Positions 16,747 through 25,232 of a stretch of DNA of 64,000 nt are shown here, one piece after another. The position numbers were made by a program, and so were the translations under genes. The notes under the pieces were generated by a model. The model was not told the origin of the DNA. It ran no database searches and saw nothing but the letters and a program-made list of their open reading frames with translations. The stretch is from Synechococcus sp. CBW1002. GTDB taxonomy: Bacteria > Cyanobacteriota > Cyanobacteriia > PCC-6307 > Cyanobiaceae. Position 1 is the first letter of the stretch. Each line of letters begins with the position of its first letter. The stretch spans positions 2,418,001-2,482,000 of the forward strand of contig NZ_CP060398.1 in NCBI RefSeq assembly GCF_015840915.1, read 5' to 3'.

Positions 16747-18133
16747 TCCCCGCACCGACGTCGCCGCCGCCGGCCGCCCAGCAGCGGATCCCGGCATTGG
16801 CCTGGCACCGCGCCAGGTGGCCTGGCAGGTGCTGCAGGCCGTGGCGGCCGGGGCCTACGCCGATGTGGCGCTGGAACGGGAACTGGCACGCCGCCCCCTG
16901 CAAGGCTCCGACCGGGGCCTGGCAACCGAGCTCTCCTATGGAGCGATCCGGCAGCGGCGGCTGCTGGATGCCTGGATCGACCGGCTCGGCCGCGTTCCGG
17001 CCCTCCGGCAGCCGCCGAAATTGCGCTGGCTGCTGCACCTGGGCCTCTACCAGCTGCTGTTCAGCCAGAGAATTCCAGCTTCGGCGACGGTGAGCACCAC
17101 GGTGGAACTGGCCAAGCGGGCCCAGCTGGGTCGCCTGGCCCCCGTTGTGAACGGGATGTTGCGCGCCCTGCTGCGCAGCCGTTCCAGGGAAGCCCAGGAG
17201 CCGCAGCCCCCTGTGCCCTGGAGCGGCCTCAGCCTGCCGGCCGATCCAGCTCAGGCCTGGGGCGTGCGCCATTCCCTGCCGGACTGGCTGGCTGAGCTGA
17301 TCCCCTCATGGCTGACGCCGGAGGCCGCCGAAGCGTTCGGCCAGGCCTGCAACACCCCTCCCCATCTCGACATCCGGGTCAATCCCCTGCGCTCCAGCCC
17401 CGAGGCTCTGCGCGAGCGTCTGGCTGCAGCGGCCGTCACGGCCCAGCCCCTTGCGGGATTCCCCGAAGCCCTCTGCTTGGGGGGACATCCCGGCGACCTG
17501 CGCCAGCTGCCCGGCTACACTGAGGGGTGGTGGTGCGTGCAGGACCGCCAGGCCCAGCAGGTGGTGCCGCTGCTCGCCCCCCTGCCGGGCGAGCGCATCC
17601 TTGATGCCTGTGCCGCCCCCGGGGGCAAGAGCATCCAGATTGCCGAGCGCCAGAACGACACGGGCGAGATCTGGGCCGTGGACCGCTCCGAAGGCCGGCT
17701 GCAGCGACTGGTGCACAGCGCCCAGCGGCTGGGTCTCGGCTCGATCCACACCCTGGCCGCCGATGCACTCAGCCTGGCAGCGGCCCGACCCGACTGGATC
17801 GGCAGCTTTGACCGGCTCCTGGTCGACGCCCCCTGTTCGGGCCTGGGCACCCTGGCGCGCCATGCCGATGCGCGCTGGCGGATGTCTCCAGCCGCCATCG
17901 ACGAGCTGGTGGAGTTGCAGCGGCAGTTGCTTGAGGCGCTGCTGCCGCTGCTCAAGCCCGGCGGACGGCTGGTCTACGCCACCTGCACGGTTCATCCAAG
18001 CGAAAACAGCGAGCAGATCGCCTCCCTGAGCCAACGGCACCCCGAGCTGGTGCTGATCGAGCAGTGGCAACGCTGGCCTTCGGCCATGGGAGGCGATGGC
18101 TTCTACGCCGCAGCATTGACCACTGCAGCCTGA
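16739..18133 (+). CDS. rsmB: 16S rRNA (cytosine-967-C5)-methyltransferase
   Basis: RsmB (Sun) methylates C967 of 16S rRNA. An N-terminal NusB-like RNA-binding domain (to about residue 150) precedes the methyltransferase domain. Motif I is D-A-C-A-A-P-G-G-K, the motif IV cysteine lies in D-A-P-C-S-G-L-G-T, and the motif VI catalytic cysteine in Y-A-T-C-T-V-H-P-S-E-N. The TTG at 16739 is chosen because it overlaps the upstream stop and gives 464 residues; the frame also reads further upstream inside the previous gene. Confidence 0.9.
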   Translation: MADPRTDVAAAGRPAADPGIGLAPRQVAWQVLQAVAAGAYADVALERELARRPLQGSDRGLATELSYGAIRQRRLLDAWIDRLGRVPALRQPPKLRWLLHLGLYQLLFSQRIPASATVSTTVELAKRAQLGRLAPVVNGMLRALLRSRSREAQEPQPPVPWSGLSLPADPAQAWGVRHSLPDWLAELIPSWLTPEAAEAFGQACNTPPHLDIRVNPLRSSPEALRERLAAAAVTAQPLAGFPEALCLGGHPGDLRQLPGYTEGWWCVQDRQAQQVVPLLAPLPGERILDACAAPGGKSIQIAERQNDTGEIWAVDRSEGRLQRLVHSAQRLGLGSIHTLAADALSLAAARPDWIGSFDRLLVDAPCSGLGTLARHADARWRMSPAAIDELVELQRQLLEALLPLLKPGGRLVYATCTVHPSENSEQIASLSQRHPELVLIEQWQRWPSAMGGDGFYAAALTTAA

Positions 18134-18173
18134 TTGAAGCTGTTGCGTTGCGATGTCCTGCCCATGGTGAAAG

Positions 18174-20345
18174 TCAGGGTTGGGGCGGCGGCTCCACTGG
18201 TGGCGGTGGTGGTGGCGGTGGCGGAGCAACCGGTGGCGGGGCGATTGGCTGTTGACGCACGTCGTCGAGAATCCGATTCAGAGAGGGCTGGGATCCACCA
18301 TCAGGCTCCGACGGTTGGCGAACAGAGCCTGGCGGACGATCGGGAGCTGGACGCGAGGGGGGGGGATCAGGAGAGGCCTGGCGTGACGGCGCTGCAGGAC
18401 GCGGGGCAGGATCTTGGCGGGAGTCGGCCGAATCGGCGCGCGGCAATGCCGGATCGGGGGCCTCCTGCGCGGCAGATCCTGGCCGCCCCTTTGCCGGCCC
18501 CTTGGCGGGAGCCGGCTTGGTGGGCTTGTAACGACCGGTGAGCACCGGCTTGGGCGGGAACTGCCGCACCGGCAGCCCCTTCACCACCGGCTTCATGAAG
18601 TGGTTCCAGGCGTAGGTGGCCACCACACTGGTGTTGCGGGTCTCGCGGCTGTTGTCATACCCCAGCCACACACCGGTGGTGAGCTGGGGGATCGAGCCGA
18701 TGAACCAGAGATCCCGTCCTCCCTCCGAGGTGCCGGTCTTGCCGGCAACCGGTCGATCCGCCAGGGCGGCGCCCCCACCGGTACCGGAGCGGACCGCCTG
18801 CTGCAGCATCCAGGTCATCGCGTCGGCGATGTCGCTGTCGACGGCGCGATGACCCCGATCACCATCGTGGCGGCGGCTCCAGAGCAATTCCCCATCGGGG
18901 CCATAGATCTCCTCGAAGGGGGTGGGACTCACATACACCCCACGGTTATTGATTGCGGCGTAGGCGGCAGTCATGTCGAGCACCGTCTGTTCGTAGGCCC
19001 CGATCGCCATCGGGTAGAAGCGTCCCAACTCGCGGGTGATGCCGAGGCTCTTGGCCGTGGCGATCACTTTGTCGAAACCCAGCTGCTGCAGCAGTCCCAC
19101 CGCCACGATATTGAGCGAGTTCTGGAGGGCCACCACCATCGGCACCCGGCCCATGTAGCGATTGCCGAAGTTCTTTGGGCAGTAACCGGCAAAGCAACGG
19201 GCTTTGTCGAGCACCAGAGTCTCCGGCCGCATGCCCTCCTGAAGAGCGCTGAGATAAACGAACAGCTTGAAGGTGGAACCGGGTGAGCGCAGCGCCTGAA
19301 CAGCGCGGTTGAACTGGCTGGATTCGAAATCGTTCCCCCCCACCATGGCTCGCACCAGGCCGGTGCCCGGCTCCATCGCCACCAGAGCCCCTTCCATGGC
19401 GCCGGTGGCGTAGGTGTCGATCGTCTTCTGGGCCTGGTCATTCCAGGCCAGGTTGAGGCCGGTCCGAATCGTCAGCCCACCCACCTCAAGTTGCTCGGGG
19501 GTGAGCACCTTGGTGAGCTCCTGAGACACCCAGCTGGTGAAATACGGCGCCTTGCTGACCCAGTACTTGGGCTCGGCGGGCTTGAGGGCCAGCGGTGCAC
19601 CCTGAGCCTCCGCCTCCTGAGCCGCATCCAGGAAACCAGCTTCCCGCATCCGGCGCAGCACAATGGCGCGCCGCTGCAGGGCCAGGTCGGGATTCACCAG
19701 CGGTGAATAGACCGAGGGTGCCGGCGGCAACCCAGCGATCAGGGCCGCCTCCGGCAGGGTGAGCTGATCGGGAGTCTTGGAGAAGTAAATCCAGGCCGCA
19801 TCGGCGACGCCATAGGCGCTGGAACCGAGATAGACGAAGTTGAGGTATTGCTCAAGGATCTGCTGCTTGGTCAGTTGGCGCTCGAGCTTGCCGGCCAGAG
19901 CAGCTTCCTTGAGCTTGCGCAGCAGGGTGCGGTCCTGACTGAGAAAGACGGTGCGGGCCAGCTGCTGGGTGATGGTGCTGGCGCCTTCCTCCACCGATCC
20001 CCGGCTCAGGTTACGCAGCGCAGCCCGGCCGATCCCAAGTGGATCGATGCCGTTGTGCTGATAAAAGCGACGGTCTTCGGCCGCGATGAAGGCCTGCCGC
20101 ACCAGCTCGGGCATGCGGCCCCCCACCAACTTCTCCCGGGTGGCCGGACCCAGCTTCTGGATCACCTGTCCATCGGCCGAAAAGATGGTGAACGTCCCTG
20201 GACGATTGAAGCTGCTGATGCGGCGCGCATCGGGAAGCTGCCGATCCACCGCGGCGACCAGGGCGGACTGGCCAAGTGCCAGCCCGGAGCCGAGAACAGC
20301 GGCCACAAGGCCGGCGCGAAGCAACTGGAAAGTGCGTGGGTTCAC
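18174..20345 (-). CDS. Class A penicillin-binding protein (PBP1 type)
   Basis: This bifunctional peptidoglycan synthase of about 723 residues has an N-terminal signal anchor. The glycosyltransferase domain contains A-A-E-D-R-R-F-Y-Q-H-N-G and G-A-S-T-I-T-Q-Q-L. The transpeptidase domain has the active-site S-P-G-S-T-F-K, then S-L-N and K-T-G-T-S. The last 140 residues or so are a Pro/Ala-rich tail ending in a polyproline run. GTG 20345 starts one base after the chlG stop, indicating an operon with chlG. It converges with rsmB. Confidence 0.92.
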   Translation of the reverse strand: MNPRTFQLLRAGLVAAVLGSGLALGQSALVAAVDRQLPDARRISSFNRPGTFTIFSADGQVIQKLGPATREKLVGGRMPELVRQAFIAAEDRRFYQHNGIDPLGIGRAALRNLSRGSVEEGASTITQQLARTVFLSQDRTLLRKLKEAALAGKLERQLTKQQILEQYLNFVYLGSSAYGVADAAWIYFSKTPDQLTLPEAALIAGLPPAPSVYSPLVNPDLALQRRAIVLRRMREAGFLDAAQEAEAQGAPLALKPAEPKYWVSKAPYFTSWVSQELTKVLTPEQLEVGGLTIRTGLNLAWNDQAQKTIDTYATGAMEGALVAMEPGTGLVRAMVGGNDFESSQFNRAVQALRSPGSTFKLFVYLSALQEGMRPETLVLDKARCFAGYCPKNFGNRYMGRVPMVVALQNSLNIVAVGLLQQLGFDKVIATAKSLGITRELGRFYPMAIGAYEQTVLDMTAAYAAINNRGVYVSPTPFEEIYGPDGELLWSRRHDGDRGHRAVDSDIADAMTWMLQQAVRSGTGGGAALADRPVAGKTGTSEGGRDLWFIGSIPQLTTGVWLGYDNSRETRNTSVVATYAWNHFMKPVVKGLPVRQFPPKPVLTGRYKPTKPAPAKGPAKGRPGSAAQEAPDPALPRADSADSRQDPAPRPAAPSRQASPDPPPSRPAPDRPPGSVRQPSEPDGGSQPSLNRILDDVRQQPIAPPPVAPPPPPPPPPVEPPPQP

Positions 20346-20346
20346 A

Positions 20347-21366
20347 TCAGCCGAGGGCGGCGCCGACCAGATCGCTGTGACCGATGGCGAGAGCCGTGAC
20401 CAACATGCCGAGGACCAGGAAGGGTTGGGCGCTGGCCTGATACTTGACATCGAAAGCGATGGGATCCCGCAACAGCCAGATGTCCTGGAAGGTGATCTGG
20501 GGGATCACCAGCAGCACCAGCAACACGGCGGCGAAATGCTGGCCGATGGCGATCAGAACAGCCACCATCGCCAGCTGGAAGATGTCGATCATGCCGGCAC
20601 TGATCCAGCTGGCCTTCTCAACGCCGAAAACCACCGGCAGGCTCTGCAGACCGAGGGCACGGTCGCCTTCAACGCTTTTGAAGTCGTTGACCACGGCAAT
20701 ACCGAGACCGGCAAGGGAATAGGCGAGGGTGAGCAGGGCCGTGGTCCAGGTGAGCTGCCCGAAAAGAGCCTGGCCAGCCCACCAGGGCAGGGCGATATAG
20801 CTGGCTCCGAGGGCGTAGTTGCCCAGCCAGCCGTTCTGCTTCAGCTTCAGGGGCGGTGCCGAGTAGATGAAGCTCACGAACGAGCCCCCCAGGGCCAGGA
20901 GCAGCAGCACCGGCGTGGTGTGGCCGGCCCAGAGATCGAGCCCCCAGGCCACGGCGAGTCCAGCCAACAAGAGGATCCAGATCTGGGCCTTCACCTGGCC
21001 CAGGGGAATGGCGCCGGAGGGAATCGGCCGATAGGGCTCGTTGATTGCGTCGATCTCGCGGTCGTAGTAGTCGTTGATCGTCTGGGTGTAGCCGGCCAGC
21101 AGGGGCCCGCTCATCAGCATGCAGGCGAACGAGGCACCCACCTGCGGCAGGGTCCAGTGAAAGTTGCCGGACGCAGCTGCGCCGCAGAGCACTCCCCAGA
21201 TCAGGGGAATCCAGGTGACAGGCTTCATCAGCTGCAACCGGATCTTCCAGATGCTGCTGGTGCTGCTGGCGCCCTTCATGCCCAGCAACTGGCGAGCAGC
21301 CCCTCCAGCGGCCGGTGCCGGAGACGCGATGTCCGGAGACCCGCTGGGTTGTGGACTCTCGCTCAC
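20347..21366 (-). CDS. chlG: Chlorophyll synthase ChlG
   Basis: This UbiA-superfamily prenyltransferase esterifies chlorophyllide with phytyl/geranylgeranyl diphosphate in the thylakoid membrane. Its 339 residues include about eight TM helices and the two Asp-rich motifs, N-D-Y-Y-D-R-E-I-D near residue 105 and N-D-F-K-S-V-E-G-D-R near 235. The P-Y-R-P-I-P-S-G segment after the first motif is diagnostic. GTG 21366 is chosen over longer frames because the preceding codons would run toward the petP gene. It is upstream of and adjacent to the PBP gene. Confidence 0.93.
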   Translation of the reverse strand: MSESPQPSGSPDIASPAPAAGGAARQLLGMKGASSTSSIWKIRLQLMKPVTWIPLIWGVLCGAAASGNFHWTLPQVGASFACMLMSGPLLAGYTQTINDYYDREIDAINEPYRPIPSGAIPLGQVKAQIWILLLAGLAVAWGLDLWAGHTTPVLLLLALGGSFVSFIYSAPPLKLKQNGWLGNYALGASYIALPWWAGQALFGQLTWTTALLTLAYSLAGLGIAVVNDFKSVEGDRALGLQSLPVVFGVEKASWISAGMIDIFQLAMVAVLIAIGQHFAAVLLVLLVIPQITFQDIWLLRDPIAFDVKYQASAQPFLVLGMLVTALAIGHSDLVGAALG

Positions 21367-21415
21367 GGTGGATGCAGGGAGGACGTCGATGAAGACCGAA
21401 CAGAGATGCCGCTGC

Positions 21416-21628
21416 TCAGAGCGGCACGATCTCGTCGTCGAAGAACCAGGAGGTGGCACCACCGGCAAGCTCGACCACCACGCCGATGCCCTTGCCGTCT
21501 GTCACCTTGAAATCGCGGACGGTACCGGTGGCATCCGCCTTGAGCATGGCCACCAGATCGGCCGGAATACGGTCGCGAACCCGGGTGACCCGCACCTTCG
21601 ACCCGATGGTGATGGCAGCCTGGGACAT
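21416..21628 (-). CDS. petP: Cytochrome b6f complex subunit PetP (DUF2862)
   Basis: The 70-residue protein has the SH3-like PetP pattern: I-G-S-K-V-R-V-T-R-V-R-D-R near residue 7, a V-T-D-G-K-G-I-G-V-V-V strand, and an ending in S-W-F-F-D-D-E-I. PetP is a small cyanobacterial peripheral subunit of cytochrome b6f that affects linear electron flow. It lies just upstream of chlG on the same strand (49-bp gap) and is divergent from hisF. Confidence 0.85.
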   Translation of the reverse strand: MSQAAITIGSKVRVTRVRDRIPADLVAMLKADATGTVRDFKVTDGKGIGVVVELAGGATSWFFDDEIVPL

Positions 21629-21718
21629 GTCCGGCGCGGTGGAAAAGTGGCGCAACCTTAACAGCGCCGCTCCATTCACCTCAGGCCCGACCTCCCCCTC
21701 CTCCCCTGCCTGCCACCC

Positions 21719-22525
21719 GTGGTTGCCAAGCGCATCATTCCCTGCCTGGACGTGGCCGAGGGCCGTGTCGTCAAGGGGGTCAATTTCGTGGGGCTCCGCG
21801 ATGCCGGCGATCCGGTCGAGCTGGCCTGCCGCTACAGCGCCTCCGGCGCCGATGAACTGGTTTTTCTCGACATCGCCGCCAGCCACCAGGGGCGGGCCAC
21901 CCTGGTGGACCTGGTGCGCCGCACCGCCGAAGCCGTGACCATTCCGTTCACGGTGGGGGGCGGGATCAGCAGCGTGGACGGCATCACCGAACTGCTGCGG
22001 GCCGGTGCCGACAAGATCAGCCTCAACTCGGCGGCGGTGCGCCAGCCGGATCTGGTGGCCGCCGGTGCTGAACGCTTCGGGGCGCAGTGCATTGTGGTGG
22101 CGATTGATGCTCGCCGGCGCGCCGGAACCGACGGCGGTTGGGACGTGTACGTCAAGGGGGGGCGGGAGAACACCGGACTCGATGCCGTGAGCTGGGCGCG
22201 ACGGGTGGTGGAACTCGGCGCCGGCGAGATCCTGCTGACCTCCATGGATGGGGACGGCACCCAGAGCGGCTATGACCTGGAGCTCACCCACGCCGTGGCC
22301 TCCGCTGTGGAAGTCCCGGTGATCGCCTCCGGCGGTGCCGGCTGCATCGACCACATCGCCGCGGCGCTGGAGCAGGGCGAGGCCTCGGCGGCCCTGCTGG
22401 CCTCCCTGCTGCACGACGGCGTGCTGACGGTGGAGGAGATCAAGCGGGACCTGCTGGACCGGCACTTGCCGATCCGCCCTGTTCAGGAGCCTCCGAACGA
22501 GATCAACAGCCGCGAAGCTCTGTAA
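21719..22525 (+). CDS. hisF: Imidazole glycerol phosphate synthase cyclase subunit HisF
   Basis: HisF uses ammonia from HisH to convert PRFAR to imidazole-glycerol phosphate and AICAR in histidine synthesis. This 268-residue (beta-alpha)8 barrel has the catalytic aspartates in C-L-D-V and A-I-D-A, and the phosphate-binding segments F-T-V-G-G-G-I and V-I-A-S-G-G-A-G. The start is GTG 21719, giving the canonical [10 protein letters not shown]. Confidence 0.95.
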   Translation: MVAKRIIPCLDVAEGRVVKGVNFVGLRDAGDPVELACRYSASGADELVFLDIAASHQGRATLVDLVRRTAEAVTIPFTVGGGISSVDGITELLRAGADKISLNSAAVRQPDLVAAGAERFGAQCIVVAIDARRRAGTDGGWDVYVKGGRENTGLDAVSWARRVVELGAGEILLTSMDGDGTQSGYDLELTHAVASAVEVPVIASGGAGCIDHIAAALEQGEASAALLASLLHDGVLTVEEIKRDLLDRHLPIRPVQEPPNEINSREAL

Positions 22526-22577
22526 ACCCTCGTTACATTGAGTCGGTGCCGAACCGCACAGTGCGCCTCCCACTCCC

Positions 22578-22889
22578 TTGACCTCCCTGCTCGCCCTCTC
22601 ACCTGCCGTTACCACTTTGCTGGCCCTGGTGATGGTGGCCGCGGTGGTGGCGCTGGTGGCCTGGGCCCTGCAGCTGATGCAGGCGGCCAACGACCGTCAG
22701 GAATTCTCGCTGATGCTGGCCGGCTGCATGGTCTGCTCGGCCGCCGTGGGCCTGGCCACCGTGATGCTGCTCACCCTCACGGGACCGAGTGGCCTGCAGG
22801 CCCAGGGACCAGCCCCTCAGACCCCTGGGATCGAGAGCGGAATCAGCCTCGATGCGATTGTGCTCCCCTGGGACGAGACGACCTCCTGA
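22578..22889 (+). CDS. Small two-TM membrane protein, unknown function
   Basis: This protein of about 103 residues has two hydrophobic helices (about residues 10-35 and 50-72) joined by a short Q-A-A-N-D-R-Q-E-F segment, and a Pro-rich C-terminus. It lies between hisF and menG. The TTG at 22578 is the longest start; ATG 22632 is an alternative. I do not recognise a functional family. Confidence 0.5.
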   Translation: MTSLLALSPAVTTLLALVMVAAVVALVAWALQLMQAANDRQEFSLMLAGCMVCSAAVGLATVMLLTLTGPSGLQAQGPAPQTPGIESGISLDAIVLPWDETTS

Positions 22890-22900
22890 AAACCTCCGTG

Positions 22901-23596
22901 ATGCCGGGCGATCCCACCGCAGTGCGTGATCTGTTCGAGAGCATTGCCCCCGCCTACGACCGGCTCAACGACGCCTTGAGCCTCGGTCTGCACAGGATCT
23001 GGAAGCGACAGGCCGTGGCCTGGCTGCAGCCACAGCCCGGCCAGCGCCTGCTTGACCTGTGCTGCGGCACCGGTGATCTGGCGCTGGTTCTGGCCGAGAA
23101 GGTGAGGCCAGGAGGACTTGTGCTTGGTCTTGATGCAGCCGCGGCCCCGTTACGGCTGGCGGAGCAGCGCAGCCAGGCCTCGCCCTGGCTGCGGCTGCGC
23201 TGGAGCCAGGGCGACGCCCTGGCAACGGGCCTGGAGGATGGCTGGGCCGACGGCGCCGTGATGGCCTATGGCCTGCGCAACCTGGCCGACCCCGCCGCCG
23301 GCCTCAAGGAACTGCGAAGAGTCATGCGATCGGGATGTCGTGCTGCCGTACTGGATTTCAACCGGCCTGAAGACAGGTTCCAGAAGGGTTTTCAGAGGTT
23401 GTATCTGCGCCGCCTGGTGGTGCCCCTCGCCCGCCAGGTCGGACTGGAGGAGCAATACGCCTACCTCGAAACGAGTCTGGCCCGCTTCCCCAGCGGCCCG
23501 GATCAGGAATATCTGGCGCAGAGCGCCGGGTTTTCCCTGGCGCGGCATCGGACACTTGCAGGCGGGCAGATGGGCCTGCTGCAACTGGTGGCGTGA
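22901..23596 (+). CDS. menG: Demethylquinone methyltransferase, MenG/UbiE family
   Basis: In cyanobacteria this class methylates 2-phytyl-1,4-naphthoquinone in the last step of phylloquinone synthesis. The 231-residue product shows F-E-S-I-A-P-A-Y-D-R-L-N-D near the start, SAM motif I as D-L-C-C-G-T-G-D-L, and the UbiE signature Y-G-L-R-N-L near residue 125. ATG 22901 is used; GTG 22898 is immediately upstream. The preceding small membrane-protein gene ends 11 bp upstream. Confidence 0.88.
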   Translation: MPGDPTAVRDLFESIAPAYDRLNDALSLGLHRIWKRQAVAWLQPQPGQRLLDLCCGTGDLALVLAEKVRPGGLVLGLDAAAAPLRLAEQRSQASPWLRLRWSQGDALATGLEDGWADGAVMAYGLRNLADPAAGLKELRRVMRSGCRAAVLDFNRPEDRFQKGFQRLYLRRLVVPLARQVGLEEQYAYLETSLARFPSGPDQEYLAQSAGFSLARHRTLAGGQMGLLQLVA

Positions 23597-23639
23597 CCGA
23601 AGACCAGCCCTTGACGGCTCCCCGATTGAATCTCGATCG

Positions 23640-23915
23640 TCAACGACAGCAAGGTGAAGGTGGATCGCGGCATCGTGTCTCACGTCGTTCCGATCTCTAC
23701 CGCCAGGGTTTCCTGCACTGGCTGCTGGGAGGCTGCCGGGGCATGAGCATCGATGTCTGCGCCGAGGGCGATGTCTGCGCTACCTCGGAGTGCAGCATGG
23801 CCAGGGCTGGTTGTGGAGCAAGGCCCTGCCACCGGAACAGTTCGAAGACCTCAGCCACCCACGCGAGTCGGTGAACCAGTCGCTGAGCCGCCTGCTCGAG
23901 ACCTCTCCACCCTGA
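23640..23915 (+). pseudogene. Frameshifted relic of an EAL (c-di-GMP phosphodiesterase) domain
   Basis: Pieces of an EAL domain occur in order but in different frames. K-V-K-V-D-R-G-I-V-S matches the EAL KIDRSFV block. [11 protein letters not shown] matches the AEGVE block. [23 protein letters not shown] then matches the terminal Q-G-Y...P-P-E block, before a TGA at 23913. At least two indels separate them, and no upstream EAL start is present between menG and this point. It is a decayed C-terminal remnant, and only about 130 bp separates it from glyQ. Confidence 0.7.
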
Positions 23916-24043
23916 CGCAGCCGCCCCTGGCTGAGGCAGAGCCTCGCGCTGAGGCAATCTCCGTGGTCCCAGCTCCCTGCAGGGGCTCCTGGCCCGATCC
24001 AAGGGAGACAATGCCCTCACCGCCCTTGGGCAGATCTCCCCCC

Positions 24044-24979
24044 ATGCACTTCCAGGACATCATCCAGACCCTCAACCGCTTCTGGGCCGAACGGGGCTGC
24101 CTGATCCTTCAGCCCTACGACACCGAAAAGGGAGCCGGCACGATGAGTCCCCACACGGTGCTGCGGGCGATCGGCCCCGAGCCCTGGGCTGTGGCCTATC
24201 CGGAGCCCTGCCGGCGCCCCACCGATGGCCGCTATGGCGACAACCCCAACCGGGCGCAGCACTATTTCCAGTACCAGGTGCTGATCAAGCCCTCACCGGA
24301 TGCGATCCAGGAGACCTACCTCGCCTCCCTCGAGGCCCTCGGCATCCGCCCCGCTGATCACGACATCCGCTTCGTGGAAGACAACTGGGAATCGCCAACC
24401 CTCGGCGCCTGGGGCGTGGGCTGGGAGGTGTGGCTCGACGGCATGGAGGTGACCCAGTTCACCTATTTCCAGCAGTGCGGCGGCATTGACTGCCGGCCCG
24501 TGTCGATCGAGATCACCTACGGCCTCGAACGCCTCGCCATGTATCTGCAGGATGTGGAGAGCATCTGGGAGCTGAGCTGGGATGGGAACCGCAGCTACGG
24601 CGACATCTGGCTGCCCTTCGAGAAGGGCCAGTGCACCTACAACTTCGAGGCCTCCAATCCCGAGCGGCTCAAGCAGCTCTTCGCCCTCTACGAAGCCGAA
24701 GCCACCGATCTGGTGGCTCAGAAGCTGCCGGCCCCGGCGCTCGACTACGTGCTCAAGTGCAGCCACACCTTCAACCTGCTGGAGGCCCGCGGCGTGATCT
24801 CGGTGACCGAGCGCACCGCCACCATCGGCCGGATCCGCACCCTGGCCCGGCAGGTGGCGGAGGCCTGGCTGGAGGAGCGCCGCAGCCTCGGCTTCCCGCT
24901 GCTCAGCCCCGACAAGCGGCAGGAGTGGCTGGCGCTGCACCCGCAGGAGCAGCGGGAGGACGCCATGGTGCCCGCCTGA
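24044..24979 (+). CDS. glyQ: Glycyl-tRNA synthetase alpha subunit
   Basis: GlyQ is the catalytic subunit of the alpha2beta2 glycyl-tRNA synthetase. The 311-residue product is well conserved: F-W-A-E-R-G-C near the start, the G-A-G-T-M-S-P-H-T motif, the [14 protein letters not shown] motif, and [18 protein letters not shown] 24044 gives the canonical M-H-F-Q-D-I-I start. Confidence 0.95.
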   Translation: MHFQDIIQTLNRFWAERGCLILQPYDTEKGAGTMSPHTVLRAIGPEPWAVAYPEPCRRPTDGRYGDNPNRAQHYFQYQVLIKPSPDAIQETYLASLEALGIRPADHDIRFVEDNWESPTLGAWGVGWEVWLDGMEVTQFTYFQQCGGIDCRPVSIEITYGLERLAMYLQDVESIWELSWDGNRSYGDIWLPFEKGQCTYNFEASNPERLKQLFALYEAEATDLVAQKLPAPALDYVLKCSHTFNLLEARGVISVTERTATIGRIRTLARQVAEAWLEERRSLGFPLLSPDKRQEWLALHPQEQREDAMVPA

Positions 24980-24989
24980 GCAGCGCGCC

Positions 24990-25181
24990 ATGCCGCCCCT
25001 GCGCCGTTCGTTGTTGATGGCCGTGCTGATCCTCGGCAGCTTCCAGGTGGGACGCCTCAGTGAACGGGCGGTCTGGCCCTGTCGGCTGCGGCCGGTGGCT
25101 GCGATTGTGGCCCCGTTGGTCGGTCAGTCCGTTCCCAGTCCGCAGCTATGCGAGCTGCTGCTGCAGATTCCCCAGTTCTGA
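24990..25181 (+). CDS. Short secreted or membrane-anchored protein, unknown
   Basis: This 63-residue product begins with a basic, hydrophobic segment like a signal peptide or anchor (R-R-S-L-L-M-A-V-L-I-L-G). The rest is Pro/Leu-rich with two cysteines. It lies 10 bp after glyQ and 51 bp before comEC, all on the same strand. No family is recognised; it may be a small gene or a chance frame. Confidence 0.4.
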   Translation: MPPLRRSLLMAVLILGSFQVGRLSERAVWPCRLRPVAAIVAPLVGQSVPSPQLCELLLQIPQF

Positions 25182-25232
25182 ATCGCGCTGTGGCGGCCCT
25201 GGGGAACGCTGCATCCCAGTGCAGCGCGATCG

